Positions 8,664 through 19,326 are shown, numbered from the stretch's first letter. The stretch: DNA of 64,000 bases from Apium graveolens (GCF_009905375.1 NW_027417584.1:55022-119021), one strand, 5' to 3'. Notes: a model not told the origin generated them from the letters alone. Made by a program: numbers and translations.

Positions 8664-11009
8664 TTACTCGTTGCTATCTTCATCATCGCTGTCAAAATCC
8701 CCCACTAAGGCCTTTTCCAATGCATCAGACATTAGCATGTGATTGAGTTCCGAAGTAACCGCAGAATCAATCACATCTACTTTTAAGCACTCCTCATCTT
8801 CTGTAGGGAATTTCATTGCCTTGAATACGTTGAATGTCACATCCTGATCTTGGACCCGCATAGTAAGTTCCCCTTTTTGCACATCTATCAAGGTACGGCC
8901 AGTAGCCAAGAAAGGCCTCCCCAAGATTATGGGAATCTTCTTATCTTCCTTAAAATCCAGAATAACAAAATCAGCAGGAAAGAAGAGCTTATCCACCTTG
9001 ACGAGCACATCCTCAACTATGCCCCTTGGGTAAGTAATGGAACGGTCCGCCAATTGTAGCGACATGTATGTGGGTTTTGGATCAGGCAGATCCAGCTTTT
9101 TAAAGATCGACAACGGCATCAGATTAATGCTTGCTCCCAAATCACAAAGGCACTTGTCAAAAGTTAGATTGCCAATGGTGCAAGGAATGGTGAAGCTTCC
9201 TGGATCTTTCAGTTTTGGTGGTAACTTTTGTTGCAGAACCGCGCTGCATTCTTCCGTGAGAGCAACGGTTTCAAGGTCATCCAGTTTCACCTTCCTTGAA
9301 AGAATAGTCTTCATAAACTTCGCATAACTAGGCATTTGTTCCAGCGCCTCAGCGAAAGGTATATTGATGTGAAGTTTCTTGAACACCTCCAGAAACTTCC
9401 CGAACTGTCTATCCAGCTTTTGTTGCTGCAATCTCTTAGGAAAAGGTGGTGGAGGATAGAGCTGTTTCTCCCCTGTATTAGCCTCAGGCAGAGTGTGTTC
9501 AACAGTAGTCTTCCTTGGTTCCGCCACTTTCTCCTTTTGCTTAGATTCATCTCCAACTTCAGCTTCGACTTCTTTTGCCTTTTCAGCGTCAGCTACTTTT
9601 CCAGACCTTAAGGTAATAGCCTTGACTTGCTCTTTAGCTTCCTTCCTGCCTGGTACTTCCGTGTCATTGGGAAGAGTGCCAGGTTGACGATTGAGCACTG
9701 CATTGGCTAATTGACCGATTTGATTTTCCAAGGTCTTGATAGAAACCGCCTGACTCTTGCACAACAGCTTAAGTTCCTCAAAATCAGCACTAGTAGGTGC
9801 AGCTGCACTTCCCTGTTGAAGATATGATTGCCTTGTAGCATACTGCTGTGGTTGCTGGAATTCAGGTGGGTTAAACTGTTTACTTACTCCTTGCTGATAT
9901 GTTGGCTGAATAGCATTCTGATTATTCCCCCAGCTGAAATTTGGATGATTTCTGTTGTTAGGATGATAGGTCGCTGGCACAGGCTGCTGTTGTCGCTGAT
10001 AATTATTCACATACTGAACAGATTCGTTGACAAGAGAACACTGATCCGTAGCATGAGAACCTGCATAAAGCTCACAAACCATAGCTATTTGATTAACTCC
10101 ATACGTAGCCAAAGAATTAACCTTCATTGATAGCGCTTGGAGCTGGGCTGCAATAGCGGTGGCTGCATCAACTTCCAGAATACCTGCTACCTTGCCTGAC
10201 GTCATCCTCTGAGTTGGGTTTTGATGCTCGTTTGCAGCCATTGTCTCTATAAGATTATACGCCTCAGTATAGCCTTTAGCCCATAAGGCGCCCCCAGCTG
10301 CTGCATCGAGCATGGGCCGAGATTGGGCCCCCAAACCATTATAAAAACCAGTGATTACCATCCAATCCGGCATTCCATGATGTGGACATTTTCTCAACAT
10401 TTCCTTGTAGTGTTCCCAAGCCTCGCACATAGATTCTGTAGGTTGTTGCATAAACTGAGTAAGAGCACTCCTCATAGCAGCAGTCTTTGCCATTGGATAA
10501 AACTTCACCAGAAACTTTTGCGCAAGATCTTGCCACATAGTGATGGACCCAGCTGGTTCAGAATGTAACCAGTCTTTAGCCTTATCCCTCAGTGAGAATG
10601 GGAAAAGCCTCAACTTGATAGCCTCATCAGTCACGCCATTATACTTAAAAGTGCTGCAGATCTCGACAAAATTCCTTATGTGCATGTTGGGGTCTTCAGT
10701 GGCCGCTCCTCCAAAAGAAACAGAATTTTGCACCATCTGAATAGTGCCCTGCTTGATTTCAAAGGTGTTAGCTTGAATAGCCGGATGAAGGATGCTTGAC
10801 TGAATGTCATCAATTTTAGGCCGAGAAAAATCCATAAGAGCTGGATCAGCTTGAACAATGCGATCTCCCATGTTTACTGGTTCTTTCTGCTCAGTTCCTG
10901 AATCCGAATCCTCAAAATCTAACTTCTCTGGAGTATCAAGAACTTCGTCTTTCTCCTCAGCTGTATCTAAGGTCCTCTTGCGAGCACGAGAACGAGTTTG
11001 CATAAACAC
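8664..11009 (-). CDS. gag-pro: Element H Gag-protease (Athila type)
   Basis: This 781-residue ORF begins MFMQTRSRARKR. The capsid region (FSLRDKAKDWLHS, FLVKFYPMAKT, EHYKEMLRKCPHHGMPDWM) is typical of Athila Gag. A degenerate zinc-binding motif (CELYAGSHATDQC) follows, then a Gln-rich stretch. The C-terminal third is an aspartic protease with CDLGASINLMP, the catalytic Asp at residue 623, and ILGRPFLAT. The ORF ends at a TAA (8664-8666), but the frame stays open beyond it into RT, so the stop is probably a mutation. Gag should form the particle and protease should process it. If translated, it still lacks the pol part. Confidence 0.92.
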   Translation of the reverse strand: MFMQTRSRARKRTLDTAEEKDEVLDTPEKLDFEDSDSGTEQKEPVNMGDRIVQADPALMDFSRPKIDDIQSSILHPAIQANTFEIKQGTIQMVQNSVSFGGAATEDPNMHIRNFVEICSTFKYNGVTDEAIKLRLFPFSLRDKAKDWLHSEPAGSITMWQDLAQKFLVKFYPMAKTAAMRSALTQFMQQPTESMCEAWEHYKEMLRKCPHHGMPDWMVITGFYNGLGAQSRPMLDAAAGGALWAKGYTEAYNLIETMAANEHQNPTQRMTSGKVAGILEVDAATAIAAQLQALSMKVNSLATYGVNQIAMVCELYAGSHATDQCSLVNESVQYVNNYQRQQQPVPATYHPNNRNHPNFSWGNNQNAIQPTYQQGVSKQFNPPEFQQPQQYATRQSYLQQGSAAAPTSADFEELKLLCKSQAVSIKTLENQIGQLANAVLNRQPGTLPNDTEVPGRKEAKEQVKAITLRSGKVADAEKAKEVEAEVGDESKQKEKVAEPRKTTVEHTLPEANTGEKQLYPPPPFPKRLQQQKLDRQFGKFLEVFKKLHINIPFAEALEQMPSYAKFMKTILSRKVKLDDLETVALTEECSAVLQQKLPPKLKDPGSFTIPCTIGNLTFDKCLCDLGASINLMPLSIFKKLDLPDPKPTYMSLQLADRSITYPRGIVEDVLVKVDKLFFPADFVILDFKEDKKIPIILGRPFLATGRTLIDVQKGELTMRVQDQDVTFNVFKAMKFPTEDEECLKVDVIDSAVTSELNHMLMSDALEKALVGDFDSDDEDSNE

Positions 11010-11144
11010 TTGCTAAAGTACCTGAAACACAACTGAAAAGAGTAATTAACTACTACGTCCTAATCACTGAGTCCTAATGACCAATGATGGTAAGTACATA
11101 AACTAAACAAATACCCCGAGTCCCCGGCAGCGGCGCCAAAAACT
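11010..11144 (-). promoter_or_regulatory. Element H leader with tRNA-Asp-type primer-binding site
   Basis: The leader separates the 5' LTR and gag. Positions 11121-11138 read on the minus strand TGGCGCCGCTGCCGGGGA, close to the 3' end of tRNA-Asp (one expected T is C), six bases inside the LTR. This priming site is usual for Athila/Tat elements. Confidence 0.82.
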
Positions 11145-12595
11145 TGTTAGGGCGAAAACATGCACTAATATTCACGCAAGTATACGCGTTCGCAAGTAAT
11201 ATAGAATACTTTCTAGTTCGTTCCCTCAGAGACTCAGACTAAGTTATTGTCTAATTAAACTCACTCACCAATGTATGATTACTTCTCAATGTTAAGATAA
11301 TAACACTTAAAATTGTTGATTAAATATTAACTATAATTAACTACTTAACTAACCACTTCAATTTATCAATAATAAAACACTCATGAGATCACAACTTCAT
11401 TATTACTTCCTTCTATAGCCATTGTTAATACCTTTAGCATGTGACAGTGATGACATTAATCGAATAACACGAAACTGATAAAAGCCAACTTTCATTGTAC
11501 TAATACCATTCTACCAAGCATCCACAATTAAGATAGAAGTTGAATAGTCATCAATTATGTTGAGTTCCTATATGTCTATAGAAATTGACAACACAACGAT
11601 TTAAGCACAAGTTATCCCTTTTGATTACATAGGGCAAATAAAACTGTTAGAATTACCCACTAATCATGCACAACTTACATGAACCTATGCTAGCATGGCA
11701 AGTTCTAAATCTCAAGATCCACCGTCGCTTCACAAGAAATTAACACCCTATCTTATATGTTCGCGACGCACATAAGACGAATACGCACAACCAATACTAG
11801 ATATCATGCAATCATCACACACTACAGTATTAAACAATTAACTAAAGAATTCCATAATAAATCCGTTGCAACCCCATGATCACGATTAACCCATAATAGA
11901 ACTTATCGCCATCATGGGTTCATATGAAATCATGATAAACAACACAAGAAAATAATAACTAACTAATTATATTAAAACATAGTACGTCACAAGAGTAAAT
12001 AAGTCAAAGCAAGAAAACTAGCATCCAACGTTACAACGAAACAAGAATCACAAGAATATATGCTTCCTCTTCGCTGCAGTGTGCTAAATCGGTCTTCTTC
12101 CTTATCTCCTTCGCTTCTTGTGCAAAACACAATCTAAAACACAATCTCCTTCTTATTCTCTATGAAAACGTCTCAAATCTACTTATATAATAGTCCCATA
12201 AAACTCAGATTACATAGAAGTTGGAAGCCAAACAGAAGTAGAAGTCTAAAATAATTCATCTTTTTCCCCGACCCTGCGCGGCCGCTCAGCATTTCTGCGC
12301 GGGCGCGCAAGGCTGCTGCGCGGCCGCTCAGCATTGCTGCGCGGGCGCGCAGGACCCTTCTGGAAAAATTCCAGGTTTGCTCCGTTTCTTCGCCGTAATC
12401 TGCCCGTTCTTTTCCTCTCGCAATGGTGAACACATGCCAAGGCTTATTCTTGATGATTCCTCCTCCGAAATGCAACTAATACCCTGAAATGCATAAACAC
12501 TAGAAAAACGCATCAAATACACAAAATACTTGATTTCAAGACACCAATTTAAGCCATTTTAAGACGTTCTAAGTGGTATAAAATGCCACTTATCA
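11145..12595 (-). repeat. Element H 5' LTR (1451 bp)
   Basis: Begins tgttagggcg and ends cacttatca on the plus strand, followed by target duplication AGCAT. It carries the same GC-rich 42-bp tandem repeat (12278-12361). It differs from the left LTR by three bases and 11 bp as judged by eye. Confidence 0.95.
12278..12361. repeat. GC-rich 42-bp tandem repeat in H's right LTR
   Basis: Second LTR copy of the two-unit CpG-rich minisatellite, with both gcggccgc units intact and preceded by tgc. Confidence 0.85.
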
Positions 12596-12600
12596 AGCAT

Positions 12601-13293
12601 CCCATAAATTTCATCAAGAGTTGTTTCTTCAAGATTATAGTTGTCTCTTATAGTGGTGGCCTTCAAATCCCATCTTTCAGGAAGTGCTAACATGAATTTA
12701 AGATTTGAATCCTCAAGATCATATTCCTTGTCGACTAGTGACAAATCATTCAAGAGTTTGACAAATCTGTCATATAAACCAGTTATTGACTCATCAGGCT
12801 TTGAGTCAAAATGTTCATACTCTTGAGTAAGTATAGTCTTTCGGTTCTTCTTAATTGATTCGGTTCCCTGGCATCTTGTTTCCAAAGCATCCCATATCTC
12901 CTTTGCAGTCTTACAGTTGATTACCCTGTTTGACATTACATTATTAATAGCACTATGCAGCAAGTGTCGTACCTTAGCATCCTTAGCAATTGAAGAGATA
13001 TCTTCAGCAGTGTAATCACTCTTTTCCTTTGGTACAGACTTTGCTTGTTGACCTGTAACTATAATAGCGAGTTTGGTTGGCTTGTGTGGTCCTTCATTGA
13101 TTCTGTCAAGATATTCTGGATCAGTAGCTTCCAGAAACATAGACATCCTCACCTTCCATATGGAATATTCAGATGGTTTCAGAATGGGAACTCTAATAGT
13201 CTCATATCGACTATGGATTTGAGTCTTTGGAGGTTCTTCAGTTTTGGTGGGCTTAGTTGGAGTTTCTTCTTCAGACGTGATTATTTTTGGATC
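12601..13293 (-). pseudogene. gag: Element B gag, upstream fragment
   Basis: Read from 13293 downwards, this gives a copia Gag/UBN2 domain: IWKVRMSMFLEATDPEYLDRI, INCKTAKEIWDALETRCQGTE, YDRFVKLLNDLSL, FMLALPERWD, TTLDEIYGML. It is cut by element H after IYGML. No ATG is present at the head: a TAA lies directly upstream at 13294-13296, so the initiator appears lost. The N-terminal Thr/Pro/Glu-rich leader (EEETPTKPTKTEEPP) is retained. The remainder is at 4376-4547. Confidence 0.88.
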
Positions 13294-13320
13294 TTAAATT
13301 GTTTGTGTGTTAACAAATAT

Positions 13321-13332
13321 GCTCTGATATGA
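13321..13332 (-). promoter_or_regulatory. Element B primer-binding-like site
   Basis: Minus-strand TCATATCAGAGC, 10 of 12 bases of the initiator tRNA-Met site, two bases inside the LTR. Confidence 0.65.
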
Positions 13333-13334
13333 CT

Positions 13335-13940
13335 TGTTAGGTCACACACACTGTAGAAGGGGGTTGAATACAGTGTTTATCACAATCAAATCGAATTAAA
13401 GAACTCAAGTAACAGAAAATAGACTTTATTCAATATAATAAACTCTGTTATAATATGGAACTGTCCTCTCTCAGTGATGAACAAATATCACGAGAGCTGC
13501 TAGGGTTACAATGAATATTATTCTCGATAATGATAACACTTATAGTGTAAACCCTATGTCTGTGTTTATATACTACACAGTTACAAGATAATCGCTAATT
13601 GATATGGAATATAATTCTGCTTCCTAAAATATATCAATCAGATATCTTTTCTTCCTAGTATTATATTCCTCATAGAATTCCTTCTTCATGCATATCTCTT
13701 CTTGCGTTTGTCTTGATCTTCTTTCCTTTCAATCAGCTGCCTTCCTTATCTGAAAGTCTCCTTTAAGTCCTGATATTATCTCCTGATAAATATCTCCTGA
13801 TAACTTAAGTTCTGACCACTTAAGTTTGACTTCGGTATAAGTACTGATTTCCAGTTAAGTACTGATTTGTCCTGTTTAGGTAAGATCTGAAAACTAAACA
13901 CAAATCACATTAGCCATGACATTATCAAATATATCTAACA
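13335..13940 (-). repeat. Element B 5' LTR (606 bp)
   Basis: Plus strand begins tgttaggtcacacac and ends atatctaaca, i.e. TG...CA on the minus strand. The first 200 bases match the LTR sequence of B2 at 38166-38348 and 63959-64000. It contains a TATA-centred inverted repeat (13560-13580) and, at 13763-13868, four copies of a word close to TTAAGTNCTGAT. TTTCA at 13941-13945 is the presumed half target duplication. Confidence 0.87.
13560..13580 (-). promoter_or_regulatory. TATA-centred stem-loop in B's LTR
   Basis: CTGTGT-ttatatact-ACACAG on the plus strand: a 6-bp inverted repeat with a 9-nt TATA-type loop. The stem differs from that of A and C, but pairing and loop length are kept. Confidence 0.6.
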
Positions 13941-13945
13941 TTTCA

Positions 13946-14020
13946 TAAAACCAAAAAGAAACCAGAATTCCATTCAACCCCCATTCTGTAATTCTATTGT
14001 TATATCGTTGAGAAATAACA
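13946..14020 (+). repeat. Remnant of a Sirevirus LTR 3' end
   Basis: The stretch attccattcaaccccc...gagaaataaca resembles the last 60 bases of C's LTR (acattcaacccccc...agaaataaca). It is followed by a decayed primer site. It is probably the older LTR into which B inserted. Confidence 0.55.
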
Positions 14021-15365
14021 ATACCATCAGATTTTGATGGATTTTTTAAAATCCAAATTGAATACACCCATATTTTAAAAAGAGCAATGTTATGTATTTC
14101 GTGGTCGAGACCCATGGACAACATTGAATTTCATGTCCAAAATCCAACATGGACAATGTTGTTCGAGGCCCATGATGACCATGGACAAAGTATTCTGTGG
14201 TCGAGACCATGATGACCACTGACGAAAAAGTCTGCGGCCTAGGCCCACAACGTCCACAAATGAGACCATTCATGATCAGATCGTCCAACATGGAAACTAA
14301 CGCTTATAAGGAAGAATCTAAAATCCATCGCCTTATTAGAGTCCTTATTACCTTATAAGTTGGAGACTCATCCACCAAGTCTTCCTACCTAAGTCTAAAC
14401 CCTAGACTCAATATCTATATAAGGGGCTCTACCCCTCAATATATAACTAAGTCTTAAATTAATCCTTGAATAAGGACATACAAGCCACTACATCCTTAGT
14501 GTGCCCTTACCGTCATAGCCCCGAAGGCATCATCACCAATAAATACATAGGCTTGATTCATAAAAATACAGAGATATGTAGGCATCTTGCAAGGACTGAT
14601 AGTCTCGAATGCAAGAACATTAATTAAAACTCGAAACTCACAAACCCTAACATTAAATACAAACAAAACTCTATTTTTATTTCACAACAATGATCTTCTT
14701 ATTGAATGTATTTTAAAATCATTCATAAAGTCAAGATAGTTTTTCACAAAAGGTTAGTCATTAGTCTTGAAAAGATACAGGCATTTGTCTACATCCTCTT
14801 CTTTCAAAAGCATCCCAGGTAGTAACAAAAAATAGAAAACTGCAGTAAGTGGATGATCTATATAGTGATTTACCGAAAGAATCAGAACCTGATCATGATG
14901 AAGTTGTGAAGGTGAAAGGAGTAATGGTGTAACAAAAAAGCATATTGAAGGGTTGTAATTATCTAATTGAAGCTTGAAAATTAATGCAGATAAGAGTGTT
15001 GGTAAAATTACACGAGAAGTGAGGTTGAAGTAAGAGAAAAAGATTACAAAAATATGGGGATGTGTATTTGGCCGAGAAGATTTAAAAACTAGAGATGGTG
15101 CATGCTTATGAAAATGATCATATTCTGGACATTAAGAAGCTATGCATCACTATTCACTTCTCATATATCCATCTTATCAATATATTGTGAAATGTTTTGT
15201 ATAAATATGTATAGTTAGTTATTACTTCATGAGCCCTCTGCAAGTATCAAAAACTTGATGAGGAGACTCCACTCTATGAGTTAGTAGATAAGGAATTTCT
15301 AGCCTTTTAACTTTTATATGCAATACATATTATCTATATTATCCACCATTATTAACCAACAATCA
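14021..15365. other. Unassigned repeat-like region
   Basis: No credible gene. Positions 14100-14225 hold imperfect repeats of gtggtcgaga and catgatgaccatgg. A TATA-like ctatataagg at 14415-14424, followed by a CT-rich stretch, looks like the promoter of a decayed LTR, but no matching ends were found. The remainder (14690-15365) is AT-rich and shows nothing recognisable. Confidence 0.4.
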
Positions 15366-16256
15366 ATAGTGGTTAATTTTGTAGAGCCGGGGGGTGGAAT
15401 ACAAATTAAAATTCATAACACAAATTTGTCTCTAGAAGTCGAAATTGAACTCAGATATTCAAAATTTCAGGTGTTTAATTTTTCAACAAGCCACATGAGG
15501 TATATATTGAATAAATAATTTGTTACGATTACAAAGTCATCTGACAGCTCCAATTTACAGTGTTTCACTCAGATAGGATCTCTCTCTTCTTTCTCTTGAA
15601 AATGTAAATCTATTTCTTAAGTGATACTACTGCTAGAACTTGGTCTATATACCACCAAGTTACAATCTTTACTAGATAATACATAACACAGTCTTTTAGG
15701 TCCAGTAAGATTGATTTTACATTCTTTCCCTTGAGACTTGACAAATGAGGGTAGTTTTTTTTGATATATTGCTTTGAATATCCCTCCATTCTTCTTCGGA
15801 AACTAAGATCACATGGAAAGTTTGTTTTGGATTTCATTTTCTAAACCGAGATTTCCATCAACCCATGTGTTGTGTTAGACTCAGGATTTGACCAATATCA
15901 AGTCATTATCACCAGTTATTTGAGTTTCCTTAGCCGTTGATAACTATTAGTTTAGTCGTTGATGGGTTGATGAAGTTAACTGTTAATATTTTAGCTTCAC
16001 TTAGTAGGTGATAACTCATTTCACTTAATTAGAATTACATGCCATCAGATATTTATAATTAGCCACCATATTCTAGATTATCTATTGAGCTGGCATGACT
16101 TCTGAATAAATAACAACATCACTATCTATCAGTTGATGGGCTACTCATTCAACGGTTATCCCTTATGATGATTAGTTGTTGAAGGCTACAGTTTGAATTA
16201 ACATAATTATGCCATGTATTTTGCTTATCATCAAGATACAAGTCTTATTCCTAACA
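15366..16256 (-). repeat. Element J: decayed Sirevirus LTR
   Basis: The right end, tattcctaaca, is the complement of C's LTR start (TGTTAGGAATA). The left end has the ggggggtggaatac box seen near A's LTR end. In between are the TATA stem-loop (15638-15660) and decayed forms of the CAACGGAT word (gttgatggg, caacggttatc). It is much more diverged than A or C. I saw no neighbouring internal region, so it may be a solo LTR; the left boundary is approximate. Confidence 0.7.
15638..15660 (-). promoter_or_regulatory. TATA-centred stem-loop in J
   Basis: ACTTGGT-ctatatacc-ACCAAGT: a perfect 7-bp inverted repeat with a 9-nt loop, preserved in an otherwise decayed LTR. Confidence 0.55.
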
Positions 16257-16474
16257 TCCAATCTTGTTTTTATTTGAATGACCGTCCAAAAAAATTTGGG
16301 AACAAGAGAATTACGGTTAATAAAAGAAGGAGACTGGACCAAATACATGCATTCTTAACAATCCTATGAAGCTCATGTCTTTGTCTCTCCGTGCATCCAT
16401 TCATACTATAGTGTTGCCTACTTTCATCATACCATCAAATCCTTCATGTTACATGTTTTCCTCCCAACTTTTTA

Positions 16475-16812
16475 GGGGTTGTTTGGAATTTCAGGTCAGG
16501 TTTAAATTTTACCCATTACTGGGTATGGGTTTTTGATACCTTACGGGAAGTGGGCATGAAACATGGTTACGAGGAATATAATATATTTTTCATTTTTAAT
16601 ACAATTACATATATAAGTTTAACACAAAGTTAAATAAATAAATATAAAGATAAATATAAATATTTTTTAATTATATTTAATAACTTAAAAATATTTCAGA
16701 TTTATCATATTTATTCCCGCACTCAACCAAATACATGATATCAACAATGAAACCATAATCCCATACCATCTTAACCCTGATTTCTCATTCCAACCTCATA
16801 CTAAACAACCCC
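16475..16812. mobile_element. Tourist-like MITE (PIF/Harbinger type)
   Basis: A 338-bp non-coding element starts GGGGTTGTTTGG and ends CTAAACAACCCC (terminal inverted repeat with one mismatch in 12). It is flanked on both sides by TTA (16472-16474 and 16813-16815), the usual PIF/Harbinger target duplication. The inside is AT-rich with no ORF. Confidence 0.8.
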
Positions 16813-18099
16813 TTACTGATCAATTTCATTTGTTAAAAATTTAAAAGGTGTTCAATTATTTTCCAATTATTAAAATTGAAAGGGTGTGAATTCATATATT
16901 AATTGGTAATAATTTATTAAAATAAGAAAAATAACTAGTATATCAATACTTTCTTAATTTAACTAAAGTTGAAATAAGTTGACTAATACATTATTTCGAA
17001 ACTCTTGTGTTCTTATAATAATTATTACTAAATCTACTATGTGGATGAGCCTAAATTTACACTTATATCTATTTATTTTTATCCAATTTGGATCGTCTCA
17101 GATCTTTTTATAAACTGATCTATATCCTGATTCATTATAATCACGGATATCGAAATCGTTATTCAATCCATTTTATTTATTTTTACTTTTTATAAATAAA
17201 TTACTAAGAAAACTACTTAATGTTTATAATTCTCGATGTCTTGAATCTTGATATACAAGTATAATAACAATGTCAAAATTTAAGTTATAAATTCAATGCA
17301 CTAACAAAATCTATATCTATAAATATATATAAAGCACAGAGAATTGACCTGATGATGTGGTGAATTACACATTTTTAAAGCAATTTTATTGATTTATTCG
17401 TTTCTGAACTCTTGAAATGGTCGCATCAGGCATATTACCTCTTTTAAAGAATTAGACATTCATACTACTCCAGCCTTATTTTTTACTTTATTTTTTATCT
17501 ATTCATAATTTTGTATATAGAACATGTTTTTATCATTGTATGTTATATTGTTTTGTAGTTAATCGTCTTTCTGTTACTTTAGTTTTTACCACACTTCGCT
17601 GATTTTAATTAACTTTAAATTAAATACGTCATGAAATAAATTATCAAAGGTTGATACCTAACCAACTTGGTGATAAATTAGGATTGGGAACTATTGATAC
17701 TGACCAGTGCAAAATTAGGATTGTGAACTATTCTTGTTATTATAATTTAGTATAGTAATGTGTGTAAGTTCTATCAAAAATTGGTAAAAAATAAAAAAAC
17801 AAATTAGTGAAAAATCTAAATTTTACAAATTATTTGTTTGTTAAACTATTTTTTAAATAAAATTTCTATGAAGGATTCACCTAACTAAAATGTAATTAAA
17901 TGATATTTAACCTCATTTACCGGTACAATATATATTAATTAAAATAAAACAACTAGAGAATATTTACAAACAAAAATTTAAGTTGAACCTTAAAAACAAA
18001 TTTATTAAATATTTTTATAATCACAAATTATAGGACAATTTTGATTGAACAATTTTAATTAAGATGTATGTAATCTTTTCTATTTTTAATTCTTAGAAC
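16813..18099. other. AT-rich intergenic sequence
   Basis: No gene found. Around 17313 the text ctatatctataaatatatataaagc recalls the 5' end of some plant Helitrons, but I could not find a matching hairpin and CTRR end. The stretch 16257-16474 between J and the MITE likewise shows nothing identifiable. Confidence 0.5.
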
Positions 18100-18588
18100 T
18101 ATTAGGTATGAAATGCACACAGAGGGGGTGAATGTGTATTTCTTGATTTATACTTAAAAACTTTTTGAATTATTTTCAAGAAAATCAAGTTAAGTATTTA
18201 AACTTCCTTGAACTTAACAGCTTAAATTGTATTACGGTGAAAATTAATTAATTGTAAAAATAAAGAAAAATAATTATCAACTCACTTGATCGTTTATTAA
18301 AAATCAAATAGGTTGTGCTACAAATACGAGTTCTTGAATATTAAAGAACTCGGCTCCTTCTTTAAAGAATACAAGAAAATCTAGATTATTTTGTTATTTC
18401 TGAAATAAAGGACCTGTGACATGATTTATAGAACAACATGCACAGTTTACATAGATTGCATTAAAATAGATTAACATTCTTAAAGACTCAAAAAATACAA
18501 TTATATTTTATATATTAATTACAAGTCAACTTAATTTTAGGATTGCCAATGTGACTTACTCTTGTCATATTAAGGCATGTCTTACACA
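18100..18588 (-). repeat. Element F 3' LTR (about 490 bp)
   Basis: The left edge, attaggtatg...cacacagagggggtgaat, matches the inner-end layout of copia LTRs here. The right edge, cttacaca, lies just before the polypurine tract. It contains a TATA-centred inverted repeat at 18414-18445. The first dinucleotide has decayed, so the left boundary is approximate. Confidence 0.65.
18414..18445 (-). promoter_or_regulatory. TATA-centred stem-loop in F's LTR
   Basis: CTGTGACATG at 18414-18423 pairs with CATGCACAG at 18437-18445, with one bulged A, around a 13-nt loop atttatagaacaa. The stem sequence is different from those of A/C/J and B. Confidence 0.5.
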
Positions 18589-18590
18589 AA

Positions 18591-18600
18591 AATCTCCCCC
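18591..18600 (-). promoter_or_regulatory. Element F polypurine tract
   Basis: Plus strand aatctccccc, sense GGGGGAGATT, the same tract that precedes C's 3' LTR. Confidence 0.7.
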
Positions 18601-19326
18601 AATTTATGAGAATATTACTTGTCACAAATTCATGTCTGATGACAAGACTCATCCCAAGCTAAAACAAATGAAAAACAAACAGATAACCAAGCACATTGTT
18701 TTATATATAACTATCACCAAGATGTTACAATGATAATTAAGTTTACAGAGTTAGCTGAAGTTTTCATATCCTGACTGAGATCTAATCAAGTCTTTAGCCT
18801 GACAAGGTACTCAAGTTCTTCAATAATCTCAGTTCCTCTCAGTGCTTCCACAACTTTCAGCCATTCTCCTAATGTGTAACTTCCAAGATGCTCAACTATG
18901 TACCTTGACAATCTGCGAGTTTAGATTTTCTGAAATACACCATTTTCAGAAATTCTGCTTTATCCTCTAGCCTTGAGTTCATTTGATCTTCTTTCCGATC
19001 TTCTCTTTCATTTCCACCTTCTCTCTTGCCCTTCTTTCATGTCTGTTTATCAACATTTCAGCTAGTTGAACCTTTCCCATTCTTGTGATCTAGTCATTCT
19101 CATTCATCAAACTTATCACCCTTTCAAGCTCCACTATTGAGAAGTTTTTTATTATTTCTTTCTTGAATATGTTGAATGAGCCATCCTTGAAATAGATTAT
19201 CACCTCTTCAGAGTATCCAAAGTGACTCTACATATGTGTTCAGCTTGTTGATTATTGTAGTCATCTTATGAGATTGTTAGAAAATCATCTTGATTAAAGA
19301 AGGCCCACAATGCTCCCATTTCAACT
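18601..19326 (-). other. Element F 3' untranslated region
   Basis: Sequence between the polypurine tract and the end of the third-ORF remnant. No intact frame; short coding-like stretches suggest it is partly decayed ORF. Confidence 0.45.

Larger units (their letters stand above)
4548..12595 (-). mobile_element. Element H: Athila-type Ty3/gypsy deletion derivative
   Basis: This 8048-bp minus-strand element is flanked by AGCAT at 4543-4547 and 12596-12600. It has LTRs at 11145-12595 (5') and 4548-6009 (3'), a primer-binding site matching tRNA-Asp, one gag-protease-RT reading frame and a polypurine tract. RNase H and integrase are missing: the RT frame passes directly into the C-terminal tail normally found far downstream. 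By eye the LTRs differ at three bases plus one 11-bp indel, so the insertion is recent although the element cannot encode integrase. It probably moved using proteins of a full-length relative. Confidence 0.93.
4376..13940 (-). mobile_element. Element B: interrupted Ty1/copia element (gag and 5' LTR)
   Basis: Minus-strand copia element visible as 5' LTR (13335-13940), primer-binding-like site (13321-13332), most of gag (12601-13293) and a second gag piece (4376-4547). Element H is inserted between the two gag pieces (target duplication AGCAT at 4543-4547 and 12596-12600) and element A cuts the gag at 4375/4376. Pol and the 3' LTR must lie left of the window, beyond A. B is therefore older than both A and H. 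Confidence 0.88.

Noticed and set aside
17313..17345. Possible Helitron 5' end (ctatatctataaatatatataaagc)
   Set aside because: No 3' hairpin with CTRR end could be paired with it; AT-rich chance similarity is likely.
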